64,000 bases of DNA. Origin: Halisarca cf. caerulea (lineage: Eukaryota; Porifera; Demospongiae; Chondrillida; Halisarcidae). The position numbers and the translations under genes are program-made. The notes below the pieces were generated by a model. That model was not told the origin of the DNA. It searched no databases and worked only from the letters and a program-made list of their open reading frames with translations. How positions within the stretch are numbered: the stretch's first letter is position 1; each line of letters begins with the position of its first letter. The stretch spans positions 801,001 to 865,000 of the forward strand of contig CAUJGJ010000087.1 in the NCBI GenBank assembly GCA_963170055.1, given 5' to 3'. This document shows, in pieces, positions 11,640 to 23,128 of this stretch.

Positions 11640-14600
11640 TCAGTATCTGTCATGTCTTTGAGGTGACCTTGACCTGGACCTGCACAAAATAAATGGGAGA
11701 TTTCTAAACTTCCACAGGCAATACTCAAGCATAACAGGGCCGTAGGAACGCTCACACAAGTGAGGGAACTGGAAAGTTCTACATACGTAGAGCCTATGCA
11801 CAGCAAAGCATGCTATACACACGTATATTTGGCCACTACTCGCTAAAAGTGAAGGGGTCAGGAACCCTTGCGCCCCCTGGTTCTTATGCCTATGCATAAT
11901 GCAAATTATGCATGTCCAATAAATATACGTACATGTATACCAACACAAGTACGCACATACCATACCAAAGTATACAAGTGCAATAGACGTACATGCACAC
12001 CAACCTTCGTTTCCTGCTTCCGCTACTACGACGCCCATACAGGAAACGCCTGAAAAAGCCAAACAGTGTTTTGCTTATTGAAAAGACACAAAAAGCATAC
12101 ATCGACTTACTTCAAATCTTTGGATATTGGTTTCAGATGCATGAAATTGCAAAATCCTCCTCGAGTACATTCACTTAATAGATATTCAGATAAAGAGGAG
12201 AAAAGTACAATATAAGGTCAGACCAAAACAAAAATAACATGCGAGGCTAAAGCTAGGCTAAAGCTTAGCAAGGCTAAAACACATTTCAAGAATCAATATT
12301 CATAGCAGAAAGTGACAAAGTACATACGTAGGACTAGACAGGCACAATCTGCCCAGTTCTGTTCAGAAATCAAGTGCAACGACTTGGTTGTGTGAACTGT
12401 TTGATGCTTGCATTAAATCTCTTCTGAACTTTATTTACGTACTTTAACTTGGTATTTATTCACTTCATGCTGGAATATCATAAATTTCGTGTTAATCATG
12501 ATTATAGAGATGTGTTGTATCGATCATTTCATGGAACACTGACATAGTAGCACATTCCTTTGCTATACACAGGATCGTACAAAAAGCCTAATACAATAGA
12601 ATCCTCCAAAAACACTTGGAACAAGGGTAAGTTGCACAACGGGCATTGGGCTAAGTGGGCAAAGAACATGACAGGCATAGGGCTAGACGAGCACAGGGCT
12701 ATACACACGAGACTAGATGAATATAGGGCTAGACAGAGATTAGTTGGACTGAGTGCACACTGTGCAAATTGCACATATGTATGTATATGCTACAGGATGT
12801 AGGAACTTGCACAGTGTGCACTCAGTCCAATTAAACTCTTACTACTGCTAATCTTATCTCCCTCTTCTATTTCTACAAAGTTTAGTTATGGTATTACATT
12901 TCACTTAACAGCAACCAAATCAGGCTGAATTAGGCCTTATGGGGCCCAAAACAGAAGCCAAATTTAGCCTTTATATGACCTATTTTAGGGGGGGGGGGGG
13001 GGGGGGGGGAGGGGACGATTTTGGCATGGCAGACAGTACTGTGTATGCTTGCTTGTTCTTTTGCTGACCAATTATGGTTATGGTCACTATTACTGTAATG
13101 TCAGTCTTGGACTGAAGAAACTGCATTTAACAATAGTACTCACCCCATTTCGTACTGCCTACAGCAAGCCTCTCTGAAGTCTGTCACTGGAGACAGTTCA
13201 GAATGAATAGGTTGACCTGCAAGTGTTCAGAGAAAAAAAACTTAGCCTACAGACCACTACGCATTCATCCTCTTCTATTCTGTATTCCTAAAACCTACTG
13301 ACACAGATATTTTGGTACAGGCTATACACAGATTAATTATACAAGTACATACCTGCCTACACTGCTAAAGGTGCTCTAAAAAGTGTCTTCAAGTAACTCG
13401 ATGTGGGTGCACATACATACATGGTGGTGGCAGGGTTAATTATGTGTAGCAGAGCACAATACACACTTGAACTCAGCTCTTCTACAACAAATCTGTTGTT
13501 GGACTGGTATGTTAAGTCCATTTTAAAGCATGTGTGTGATTTTCTGCACAGTAGTTGAAGTACATACATGATACCAGATATATGTATGTATGTATATACT
13601 GCGACTACAAGATACAAGACTTTGTGATAATAATATTATGTATTGTGAAAATGCATTACCAAAATTAATGCATCACACATGTACGTACGTATGCTACTTA
13701 CCAATCATAGAATACACTGTATGTCAATTGTAGTCTTAAAAAGACTTGTAATATATATCAACTGTCTACATAAAGAATCAAAACTATCCAATCTTAAAAC
13801 ATACTGTTTTGTACTCCATTTGAGGTACCGGAAAGGCAGGAAGTAGACCCTTTTGCAATGATACAACCAACCAAATTCTTACATCTAACTTTGTGGCATG
13901 TAAATCAGAAAGAGAAATGCTAAGAATTAGGCAATGTGTAGATATTCCATCTACTGCATATGTAAATTCAGGAACTTGTAATAGACAAACAAAATCTGAG
14001 AATAAGGCAAATGTACTGATTATGATTAAGCATAATTTCCGATTGAAGAAAAACACAAACTAAACTGGTGACACTAACCTTTATACCATCTGTTATTCAA
14101 GTCCATAACAGCCTTTTCAGCATGTTCTTCTCCATTAAACTAGTAGAAGTAAGACACATTGAGACATCAATGTCTTTACAACCCAAGATCAACTGCACCA
14201 ACATACGTACAAACACTATGCCAAAGTCATGTATGACTGGTAGTCGTGAGTACAACAGACCACTACACCTCTTTTTTATAAATATACCACTTACCAAAGA
14301 TGCCAGCATATTTAGGGGGGGGGGGGGTAGTGGTCATATATATGTATATGGTGGGGTAATGGTCATATTTGGGGGGGGGGGGGGGGGGGGGTCTGTGTTA
14401 TGCGAGGCTATGCAACAGGCACAAGTGAATACACTCGGACTTGAATGAATACATTTATGTGTTCATCATATATACATACTATGCAAGCACTGATTATCCC
14501 TCACCATACCTTGATGTAAACATTGCCAATTAAATGATCTCCAAGATTATCACAGACGTTCATCTCTTCAATTTCTCCATACTAGAGTGCACACAGGCCT

Positions 14601-15264
14601 TTAAACTCAAGTGGAATGAAGATGTGGCATTGCACCGTACCTTATCTTCCAATTCGATGAAAACATCCTCAAAGAATTCATCAAAATGAGCTTGCTCTTC
14701 CTGATCAGTTAGAACCTCTGCAATATTCAAGGATGAATATTACAGTACTGAGCACTACATAAGTACACATCAATGGTGAATAAACTTACTTCTACCATCT
14801 GGGTTACGAGCTGGATTATTTGGATTTTGATACATATTCTGAAGCAGAATTGTCTGTAGACAAAACAGTGTACAATGAACATACAATGAATATACCAACT
14901 TGAACGTGTGAGACCAAATGGCTTACCTGGCTAAACGTTGGCTTGTTGTGGAGCCGTGAACAACGATCTCCGTGACGGCAGGCTCCAATCTTGAAATAAA
15001 AAGAGCAATTTACCCTGCAAAACGTATAATTGTAAATGAGAAGACGTCAAAAGAAGTTATTGATGTGAATCTCCAAAATCAGTACAATGCCAGCAGCAAG
15101 TTGCCTAGCGTTGACAACCCTTGTATGTGGAGGAAAGGGTCGCCTATTCCAGACTTTTACTAGACATGAAACGTGATAGTTTGTCAAAAATACTTAAAAT
15201 CCCGGGGAAACAAGTCTCACTTGTCCTTTTCTGTTCCGAAAATTGAAGCGAGGTATTCCGCCAT
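11640..15264 (-). CDS. U2AF1: U2AF1, small subunit of U2 auxiliary factor, 208 aa, ten exons
   Basis: The exons, in transcript order, are 15264-15221, 15014-14927, 14853-14790, 14717-14641, 14581-14510, 14139-14079, 13216-13144, 12173-12111, 12049-12005 and 11679-11640, with closed phase over 627 nt. The protein begins [14 protein letters not shown], as in animal U2AF1. Zinc finger 1 is Cys18, Cys27, Cys33, His37. A U2AF-homology RRM covers about 45-145 and includes NNRWYKG with Trp133. Zinc finger 2 is Cys154, Cys162, Cys168, His172. The family recognises the 3' splice-site AG in the nucleus as a heterodimer with U2AF2. Identity is very secure from the ordered motifs. The C-terminus is unusual: after LYGRRSSG only about 20 residues follow (ending [12 protein letters not shown]), much less than the long RS/Gly tail of vertebrate copies. 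An unseen alternative 3' exon could lengthen it. Confidence 0.95.
12600..12834. repeat. Interspersed repeat with terminal hairpin, copy 1
   Basis: Shares an ordered set of words (CCAAAAACACTTGGA, GACAGGCATAGGGCTAGA, TAGGGCTAGACAGAG) with 36646-36905. Both copies end in a stem of about 25 bp, here 12746-12829, with arms reading GGACTGAGTGCACACTGTGC and its complement. It is intronic in U2AF1, between exons 7 and 8, and non-coding. Confidence 0.75.
12988..13009 (+). repeat. Poly-G run (22)
   Basis: Twenty-two consecutive G, then AGGGG. It lies in U2AF1 intron 7, so the transcript carries poly-C. Confidence 0.95.
14315..14391 (+). repeat. Paired poly-G runs
   Basis: Runs of 13 G (14315-14327) and 21 G (14371-14391), separated by an AT-rich spacer, in the U2AF1 intron between exons 5 and 6. 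Confidence 0.95.
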
Positions 15265-15465
15265 ATTGACCAAAGGGATTTTCCCCGAAGCGTGTTGCCG
15301 ACGTAAGTGATCCCTAGTCACGCGTCGCCAGCCCCTTTCCCTTAACGCCCCGCCTCTCGCAGGGGTGTTAAAGGGGCTGGCGACGCGAGACTAAGTGATC
15401 CCCATCTCAAAATTTATAACACTCGATCTCGACACTTTTATTCTTTATAATTACGGCAGTCTTAT
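15265..15465. promoter_or_regulatory. Divergent promoter region, U2AF1 / TBCC
   Basis: Only 201 bp separate the two start codons, which point away from each other, so the core promoters and both 5' UTRs must lie here. The segment is much richer in G+C and CpG than its surroundings. A 79-bp transposable element occupies its centre (15315-15393). No TATA box is evident at a convincing position for either gene. Confidence 0.7.
15315..15393. mobile_element. TAGTCTCGCG-type MITE, copy 1, 9-bp target duplication
   Basis: The inverted repeat starts TAGTCACGCGTCGCCAGCCC and ends in the complement of TAGTCTCGCGTCGCCAGCCC. It is flanked by the identical 9-mer AGTGATCCC at 15306-15314 and 15394-15402. 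Perfect 9-bp duplications and long inverted ends fit Mutator-like (MULE) non-autonomous elements. Confidence 0.85.
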
Positions 15466-17524
15466 ATGGAGCCGCCAAAACTGCCCGGAAAAAATGATTC
15501 TGGAGCTGTGGATTCGGATTCAAGAATTAAACTTGATGAAAAATTTTGGAAGAACTTTAGACACAGATTTGGAGGTACAGTAAACCGCGCAGTTAACTGA
15601 ATGTTGTATGCAGTTGAGCATTACTAAGTTTTAAGCAGGTCTGCATCTAACTATAGGTTCTCATGTAGTTAATGACATATATATCTGAGTGTACAGTATG
15701 ACACGTATGTATATGTTCAATTCAACAGTAATTATAGTGCACCATGCCCTCGACCATGCCTGAAGAATGGGCACCAGGCACAGTGTGCATGTGGTCCCAT
15801 GTACAGATATTACACATGTACGTACATGATACATAGTACATCATCATGAGTGCAGCTCAGAATTTCGCATACTACGTATGAGTATAGGACAGTATCTAAT
15901 ATGTAGTACATTATATGCACGTACGTATGTACATATGTATATAATATAAAAATATAATGAATATTTGACTGAACAACTTACGTACATGTAGAGAGTGCTT
16001 TTAAATTAATGCAATTTGTGAATCTCAGTTTTTTTGCTAACTGATTGTAGGTTGTACCTTGGTTAGGTTTGGGTTCTAGGACCGTTAGTGAACATGGAGT
16101 TACCCAGTAACCTTCTGACGTGTAATTTTGATGAGACAGCAATATGTTAATATAGAGTTGACCGTTTATGGTACTATTTGTGAAAAATGTTCAATTCATT
16201 TATAGTAGATTTTTATTTATATCATGCAAATTTAGACGGGCCATATGAACTCAAGGAGATTTGTAGATTTTTGCTTAGCATTGCATGCAGGCAGTCTTAT
16301 AGTCTGATGTTTCACTGAATTTGAGTGTTCCTATTGCATTTTGCATAAAAGTTTGACACAGAAACATTATACCAGTAGTAGAATATGTAGCTTGCACTTA
16401 TTTGTCTGTGTATTCAATAATTATATTTCTGAATGAGTGCACCTTGGAATGGAGCAATTATGTGCGTATTTTAAATGTTGGTGATACGCATATACACATT
16501 TCTGATGTGCCTAGTGAGTTATGCTTTGACCTGACCTAACTTGTACAATATTGGCTGCATGTAAGCACTATGTTATGTTTCTTCGTTTAAGTTTAATATC
16601 TTCCACTTTGTATACTTCTGCAGAGATCGAAGCTGAAATATCACATTTGAGTAGCAATGATGATAGCCTAAGGGCACATTTAGACACACTTAAGAGGTCT
16701 TGCCAAGCACTGCAGCAGGAAGTCACTGATGCTACTCTGTATTTGCCGAAGTATAGTTTGAAAAGGGCACAGGAAGTGAGTGCGCTGGTCCAGAATATTC
16801 ACTATAATATTATACCCATTTTTCCTTGTTATGTATAATGTGTTTGTTCAGCAATTGTCTCAACTACGAACTTTGCTATCTACAAGGGAGGATGAATTGG
16901 CTCCAAAGAAAAAGTTTTCATTCTCCTCTCGGAAGAAAGAGGCTAATGTGGATGGTGTAGTAGCACCAACACCTGCTGTAAAATCTAGCTTCAAACCCCT
17001 CTCATCAGTTGATGGAAAATCTACCGTTGGATTTTGTAATGTGACAAATGAAACATTGAAACTTACTGATGATACTATCAGGCATTGTGATGTTGAATTA
17101 AGTGATCTTAATGACTGCATCGTGCACATTCAAGGATCGCCACCAAGTGTTCATATCAGTCATTTATCCAATACAAAGTATGCAGCATGTTGATGTTTAT
17201 GCATATGCAGTATATGTATTTTGATGTGTTCATAAATTCATAATGCTTAATGTTTATACATTTTAGAGTACTTTTAGGTCCTTGTCAGTTCTCTGTCTTC
17301 ATTGATGATTGCCGAGACTGTCACTTTTCCATTGCCTGCCAACAGGTTTGTGTTGTGTGCATGACAGAATGTACTTTCTAGTTCTACTGTTTTCTGCTTA
17401 TCATGTGTGAATTCAGTATGTAGTTTTGTGGCTACTATTATGCTCCTACATACGTAATTGATTTTTATGAATTATACTTATACGTATGATTATAGCATGC
17501 ATGTAAATGGGATGTACAAGCATG

Positions 17525-17579
<55 letters not shown>

Positions 17580-20242
17580 TGCGCGTGTATGTGTACATGC
17601 GTATTGTGCTTTGACCTTAGCCTCACATTCCTGCCCTATTTCGCCACACTTTGTGTGGCATGGGGGCTGGCACGTGAGACTACTTTGACCTCTGGTGTAC
17701 ATATGTATTTTTTTCAATTTGTGCATGTCATTATGTTGCACATTGAAACGAGCTAGCAAACAATTTTACACCCAGTATGTACATATAATGTATGTACGTA
17801 TGTACAGCTGAGTTCTCCCCAGAAAACAAAGTAGAATGATACAAAGCCTAAACTAGAATATTGACTGATTGATTGATTGATCTTATTTAGACAGAATATT
17901 GCAAATCTTCTGTGACTGTCTAGTTTTGCTACAATGTACTGTACTGACATGCACAAAGGGAAAAAATACATAAATATGTACACAAGAGGTCAAAGTAGTC
18001 TTGCGTGCCAGCCCCCATGTGGCACTAAGTACCAATATTTAAGAGAACCAGCAGTAGGAATCAAAAGTCTTATTAATAATAACACCACATACATGACTTG
18101 TAATACACAAACTGTCCAACCTGGACACCACCCTAAATAGGGACACATACAGTGTACCAGGTTACAGGATGTGGCATGTCAATGTATACCGTAGGATGGG
18201 TTTTAATCGCTAGATTGAAATAAATGCTGATTGCTAGCTAATTGCAAAAACACATTATAACCAACTATAGCCCGGCCTATATGAAGTTATGTAAGGAAAC
18301 ACAATTATTAAAAATGTGCATTCCCTTAAATGCAATTGTTGCAATACGCAATTAAATTAAACCCATCCTACGGTATATACCAGCTGCCAACATCTCATAC
18401 ATAATGGGCTATAGCCATGGGTACTAGGCTACAACAGGCTCATATTAACTTCCTTCCAATGTGCTTCAGTTGAAATGATGTTATATAGTGGCCTTCATTA
18501 TGGCAAATTTCAGGTCTTGAAAATGTCTACTGAACGTTTTACCTAATATTTGATAATTTAATCTTAAATAGAGACATCATCATCATCAGATCTCTCATGG
18601 TGATTATATCGATGTACGTATCTCCTAAATCTTTTTCTTTTTCTTATCCATATGCATGGTGAAAAGAATAGTGGGGTGCTGTGCCACGCTAAAGGATACA
18701 GTATGTACATGACATTGTGCATTACATTTTGTGCATGTTTGTCATTTTACCTATCTATATGTATATTTGTACCTGTATATTTGGATAGATTTTTTTTTGA
18801 TTTTTGTGTGATTATGGTATAGAATCGACAAGTTGTGAAGTGTATTTTTTCATGCATTTTGTGATATTAGTGCAAAGTTGCATTTCTTAGAGTCGTATTT
18901 ACTTAATTTATTATATTCTGTATCAGATATATACATAAATATGCTAGTGCCACCTAAATTGCATACTTGACAATTGCATATACATATGGGATCAAATTTA
19001 AAAGTATATACATTGCAGGACATGAAATATGCCAATCTTATGGTTACATAGTGTGTGCTGAAGACTCTGTAACTAACTGTGTAAGATTTTAAGTATGTAT
19101 GTATTGTTGTTTTGTAGCTGAGAATACACAAAAGTATTCACTGTGTATTCAGCATCCATGTGACAAGTGCAGCTATTATTGAAGACTGCTCTGGAGTTGC
19201 CTTTGCCCCCTACAACTACAAGTATGAGCACTTACAGGATCATTTCCAGGTACTAGCAGTGGGAATGGGTAATTGTGTGCTCCATAGATGGTGCTTTGCT
19301 TCTTTCTGAAATCTCTTTTCTTGCATGCAACACTGCAGCAGTGACAAATGGTTAATATGTCTTAATGCACCTAACTGCTTACTATATGGCAGATTATTTA
19401 GTATGCCAAAATGGATAATAGGCCAGAATTTTGTGAAACCAATTGCAGTTCTGCTGTTTACTCTGTTCTCATGTTGCAAGAATGTACATACATTTTTTTT
19501 ATTCATTACATCATAGATGTCTTTTTTCATTATTTATCCATTTGTTTTTTTGTATCTTGTTTCCTGGGTACCTATGATAGTAGCCATTGGCTAAAGACTC
19601 TCATAAATAAATAATATACTTAATCTAGTTACCTAACTTATGGTACTTGCATATGTACACTATTATGGAGTATGGTAGCATTCTGTGTGCAGGATTGACT
19701 CTGAAAGACCATACCTGCTGTACATTAGCACTAGTTTTTTTTTTTTTTTTCCAAAGCTAACAACACATGTATGTCAACAGAGAATTCAAAAGTTATTAGA
19801 TACGTATACACTACGTATTTGGAAAATGTCTTTGGTTGCTTCCCTTTTATGTATACAGTACATATATATAGCCAGATGGCATTGAGGAGCAATGACTTAG
19901 GTAATTGATGGATATTTGTGTATATAGATGACAGGTATGAGGTGGAGATGTTTTTCTTTGAATCATTAGATTGTTTCTCTGCATTTTTTCCGATTCTTTT
20001 TGGACACTTTGTGTAAAGCCTACATCTATATACCTAGTTCCTTCAAGCCACAGTTTATTATTCCTGAACCATGCTGCATATTTTCCATTATTTTCTTTTC
20101 TTGCTCCGGATCTAAGCGATCTCAATTAGATTCTACAACTAACAATTGGGACAAGGTGGAAGATTTCAATTGGCTTAGTAAAAATCCATCTCCAAATTGG
20201 TCTATCCTTCCTGTTGCAGAAAGGTCTATTGAGGAATACTGA
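15466..20242 (+). CDS. TBCC: TBCC, tubulin-specific chaperone C, 307 aa, six exons
   Basis: Exons are 15466-15574, 16624-16775, 16852-17177, 17267-17345, 19118-19249 and 20117-20242 (924 nt, phases close). Residues 1-110 are charged and helical, like the N-terminal spectrin-like domain of TBCC. Residues 135-266 form the C-CAP/TBCC beta-helix, with HCDVELSDLNDC, GPCQFSVFIDDCRDC and ACQQLRIH. The Arg of QQLRIH (residue 224) matches the known arginine finger by which TBCC makes beta-tubulin hydrolyse GTP in the cofactor complex. The C-terminal VEDFNWL and SPNWSI blocks are also typical. The last acceptor (CTAAG at 20112-20116) is the least certain junction, but it keeps frame and homology. The gene is divergent from U2AF1 and is probably constitutively expressed in the cytoplasm. 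Confidence 0.95.
17525..17577. repeat. (TG)n microsatellite
   Basis: About 26 TG units, starting roughly 180 nt into TBCC intron 4, after the donor at 17346. Confidence 0.97.
17655..18023. mobile_element. Foldback element in TBCC intron 4
   Basis: The left arm, about 17655-17735 (GGCATGGGGGCTGGCACG, then ACTACTTTGACCTCT), pairs with the right arm, about 17943-18023 (AGAGGTCAAAGTAGTCTTGC, then GCCAGCCCCCATG). The centre of about 200 bp is unrelated AT-rich sequence. Non-coding. Confidence 0.75.
18189..18373. mobile_element. TA/CCGTAT foldback element, copy 2
   Basis: Perfect terminal inverted repeats starting CCGTAGGATGGGTTT, flanked by TA at 18187-18188 and 18374-18375. It is intronic in TBCC, with no coding capacity. 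Confidence 0.8.
19530..19616 (+). mobile_element. LINE 3' tail fragment
   Basis: The string GTATCTTGTTTCCTGGGTAC, followed by GATAGTAGCCATTGGCTAAAG, matches the 3' end of the LINE at 33015-33598. Only the tail is present, in TBCC intron 5, as expected of a heavily 5'-truncated insertion. Confidence 0.7.
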
Positions 20243-20483
20243 CATCTAGCTTTTATTACGGTGTTATTTGTGTATGTATGCGTGTGATTTATGTATTATC
20301 ATGACATGTCTGTATACGTACTTATTGTGAAGCTTAAGTGTGCTAATCTTGCATTATCGTGCACATAGCGTTGCTTCCACGTAGGGATTGGGGATTGATA
20401 TTGGTATATCACATGCAATTATCATTATAATTGCACAGTACTCAAATCCCAGCTGAAAAATATAAAGCATGTACATACAGTGC
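20243..20483. other. TBCC 3' flank
   Basis: AT-rich sequence between the TBCC stop codon and the start of arm 2 of the duplication. The 3' UTR must end here or inside arm 2. No clear AATAAA was found. Confidence 0.4.
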
Positions 20484-22276
20484 AAGTGTAATAACCCCAA
20501 GTATTAGTACATATTAGTACCTATGTATGTGATGATGTTGTCTCAGTTACCAAACAATCGAATGTGTACAACATTTGTGGATCCCAACAGGCTTAGTGCT
20601 TTAGTCACATGTCAATTAATTGGGCTGAACAAGTATCAGGGGGTAAGACTCATTGGCATTGGTAAAACATTGATGCAATCATTGCCCGAGCAGTTATGTC
20701 AGTACTGGAGAAAGATATTAGAAATTCTGCTAGACCATTGCAGCCTGCGCTGGGCACAAAGCAGGTTGTGAGGCAGCCATCCATGTATGAATGACATCTT
20801 GACCTCCCCTACCAATGAAGCAGTTGCATGGTTGACGCCACCAATACTTTTAACTGCCTAAACATGCAGGCAAACAGCTATAAGAAACATTTCCAAGCTG
20901 TGTCCTAGCTCTACCCTGCAGTGATACTCATCAACACATACAGATCAGATACCCCGATATATACATAGGAGGTGAAACTATATATTATATAATTTTAACA
21001 ATTAAGGTACCACACAAGATCCGCTTGTGATGGCCATGTACACTGTTGGGATAGCCCCTCTCATATAGCCCGGCTTAGAGAGACTCAAGTTCGTCAGGTA
21101 TAGTGTATGCAGACAATACCTCAACGATCTGCCTCTTCACTTTTAAGGGATTGCATGCATGGTGGGATCATCTCACCAACTTGTGGCCAGACCATGGTTA
21201 ATTCTGTACATGAAGACGTGGTTGATTGTCAAAGAAGGCTTGTATACAGAAGCAGCCAGCACATTCCAGGGTACTGTGGTGCAACTGCATGAGGGTAGAA
21301 GATTTCTTGGTGGTGCTCTTGGTTATACGGATCCTTGCATGTACGCATGACTGATGATCAAAGACAATAATAATATTATGATAATATAATCGAGATTGCA
21401 GGGTTCTGACTACACTGGTTGGAGACTGGTGGTTGCATGGGTCCAACCATGCATGCAGCAAAATTCATGGCCAATTCAAGACCAGAGGATTTGAAATCAC
21501 AGCTAGTGATAAGATCCTTTCTCCAAATCTGTTTTTCGTGATTGAAACACTTCATTAGCCACATGTTTAGTCCGAGTACCTTGAAAAAATTAAAGCCTTC
21601 GAACATTGATCATGATGTATTTAGTTGGAAGGTACATATAGAAGTACGTGGATCTTCAAACATGTGTTAGCTGTGAATTGCAATTGACCTAAGCTTGATT
21701 ATGTATACCACCTTGGAAGACTACCCAGGCTGAACCCTGTGATTGAGATCTACGTAAAGCTAATATTGACAATTGCAAGCTGTACGTAGCCATAGACAAT
21801 CTATATATATAATGTTACATAGTATAAAGTGTCTATGCGATATAGATCAGTGTGCATGTGCAGAGTGTGTCATGCATGCATACATCATGCCTGCATGTGG
21901 AACATGCAGGCAATATTCAATGCTAGCCTCTTTATCCCATACAAATATATATACACCCTGCATATGGGATATGTTGCCAAGCTTTTGGGAAAGTTGTATA
22001 TACATACGTACGTGTAGTAGACCAATCTCTATAGCACTGGATCTGGAGAGCTACATACATACACATTATGGAAGCAATCCCATGCAATCATACTGTAACA
22101 AGAATTTACAAAAACATGCAAGCCGAACTATTTTTGATGAAACATGAACAAATCATACCTGAAGAATAAAACTATGTACAATAGTTCATGTACATAGTAT
22201 GTACATGCACATGCATGGGTGTATAATATTGTCTGTTTCAATTTGACATTACACGTAAAATACTGAACATGAGATA
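20484..22276 (+). repeat. Arm 2 of the ~2 kb inverted duplication
   Basis: Reverse complement of window positions 1-1998, with scattered differences. It has the empty target site of the foldback element found at 1534-1749. Together the arms bracket the JARID2-like, U2AF1 and TBCC genes as an inverted pair about 18.5 kb apart. Confidence 0.85.
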
Positions 22277-23128
22277 ATGCAGTATGCATGCTACAGCCTC
22301 CATTACAGTCTCAGACGTATTACTGTGAGTATGGTAACAACTTCACTGAAGAAAGGGACCACACTGTAAGGGAGACAGTTAAGACACATTTCACAATGAT
22401 GGCAATGGATACAATGTTCCACTGAATTATCCAGCAGCAGAACAATACTATTGCTGTTTAGGACATCTACAATGTGCAGTACAAATTACAAAATACACTA
22501 ATGTATCACATAAGGATACTACAGACATTCCATGAATATTAGTATCACTAGTGTGAGAAAATGAACATCTTGGTTAGCTGAGGAACAAGGAACACATATA
22601 CTGTGAACAGCTAGAGCAGCCCTGTACAGCAAACATCCCTATCTTGTTTCTGAATCAGTGTTTTTCTAGTGAAATCAGCAGTTATCCTTACATTCCGTTT
22701 TATTTTATAAACATAAGAAACACTTGAGCTTCAAAACCACCCCTTGCGTCCAGTGTATCCAATAAAAATCACTGGAACAATATCACCTATATGCCCTACA
22801 AGTAGCAAATCTGTACTGTAGAGGTCATTACAGCTTTTAATTGCCTTTAAAATATGAATCATTAAGCTAAACGAGCTAAAATTAAGGCTCATATGTGGTG
22901 CAACGGTTTTCATTGTATGGTCAGGCTATCCCATACAACAAATAACTTTAAAAATACACAATATACTGTATTCTCTCTAAAATTGTCATCCCTATTACTG
23001 TAGATGCAATTTTTTTCACGGGTTTAAAGATCTGTATGTTGAAGTACATTTGCAATCTACTCATTTGTGTTGTAAAACTTCTACATACATAATAGCAACA
23101 AATGACTCCTAATTTTTGCGATCACAAC
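22277..23128. other. TMEM107 3' flank
   Basis: Between arm 2 and the TMEM107 stop codon. A minus-strand AATAAA (plus-strand TTTATT near 22699-22704) could be its polyadenylation signal. No other gene seen. Confidence 0.4.
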
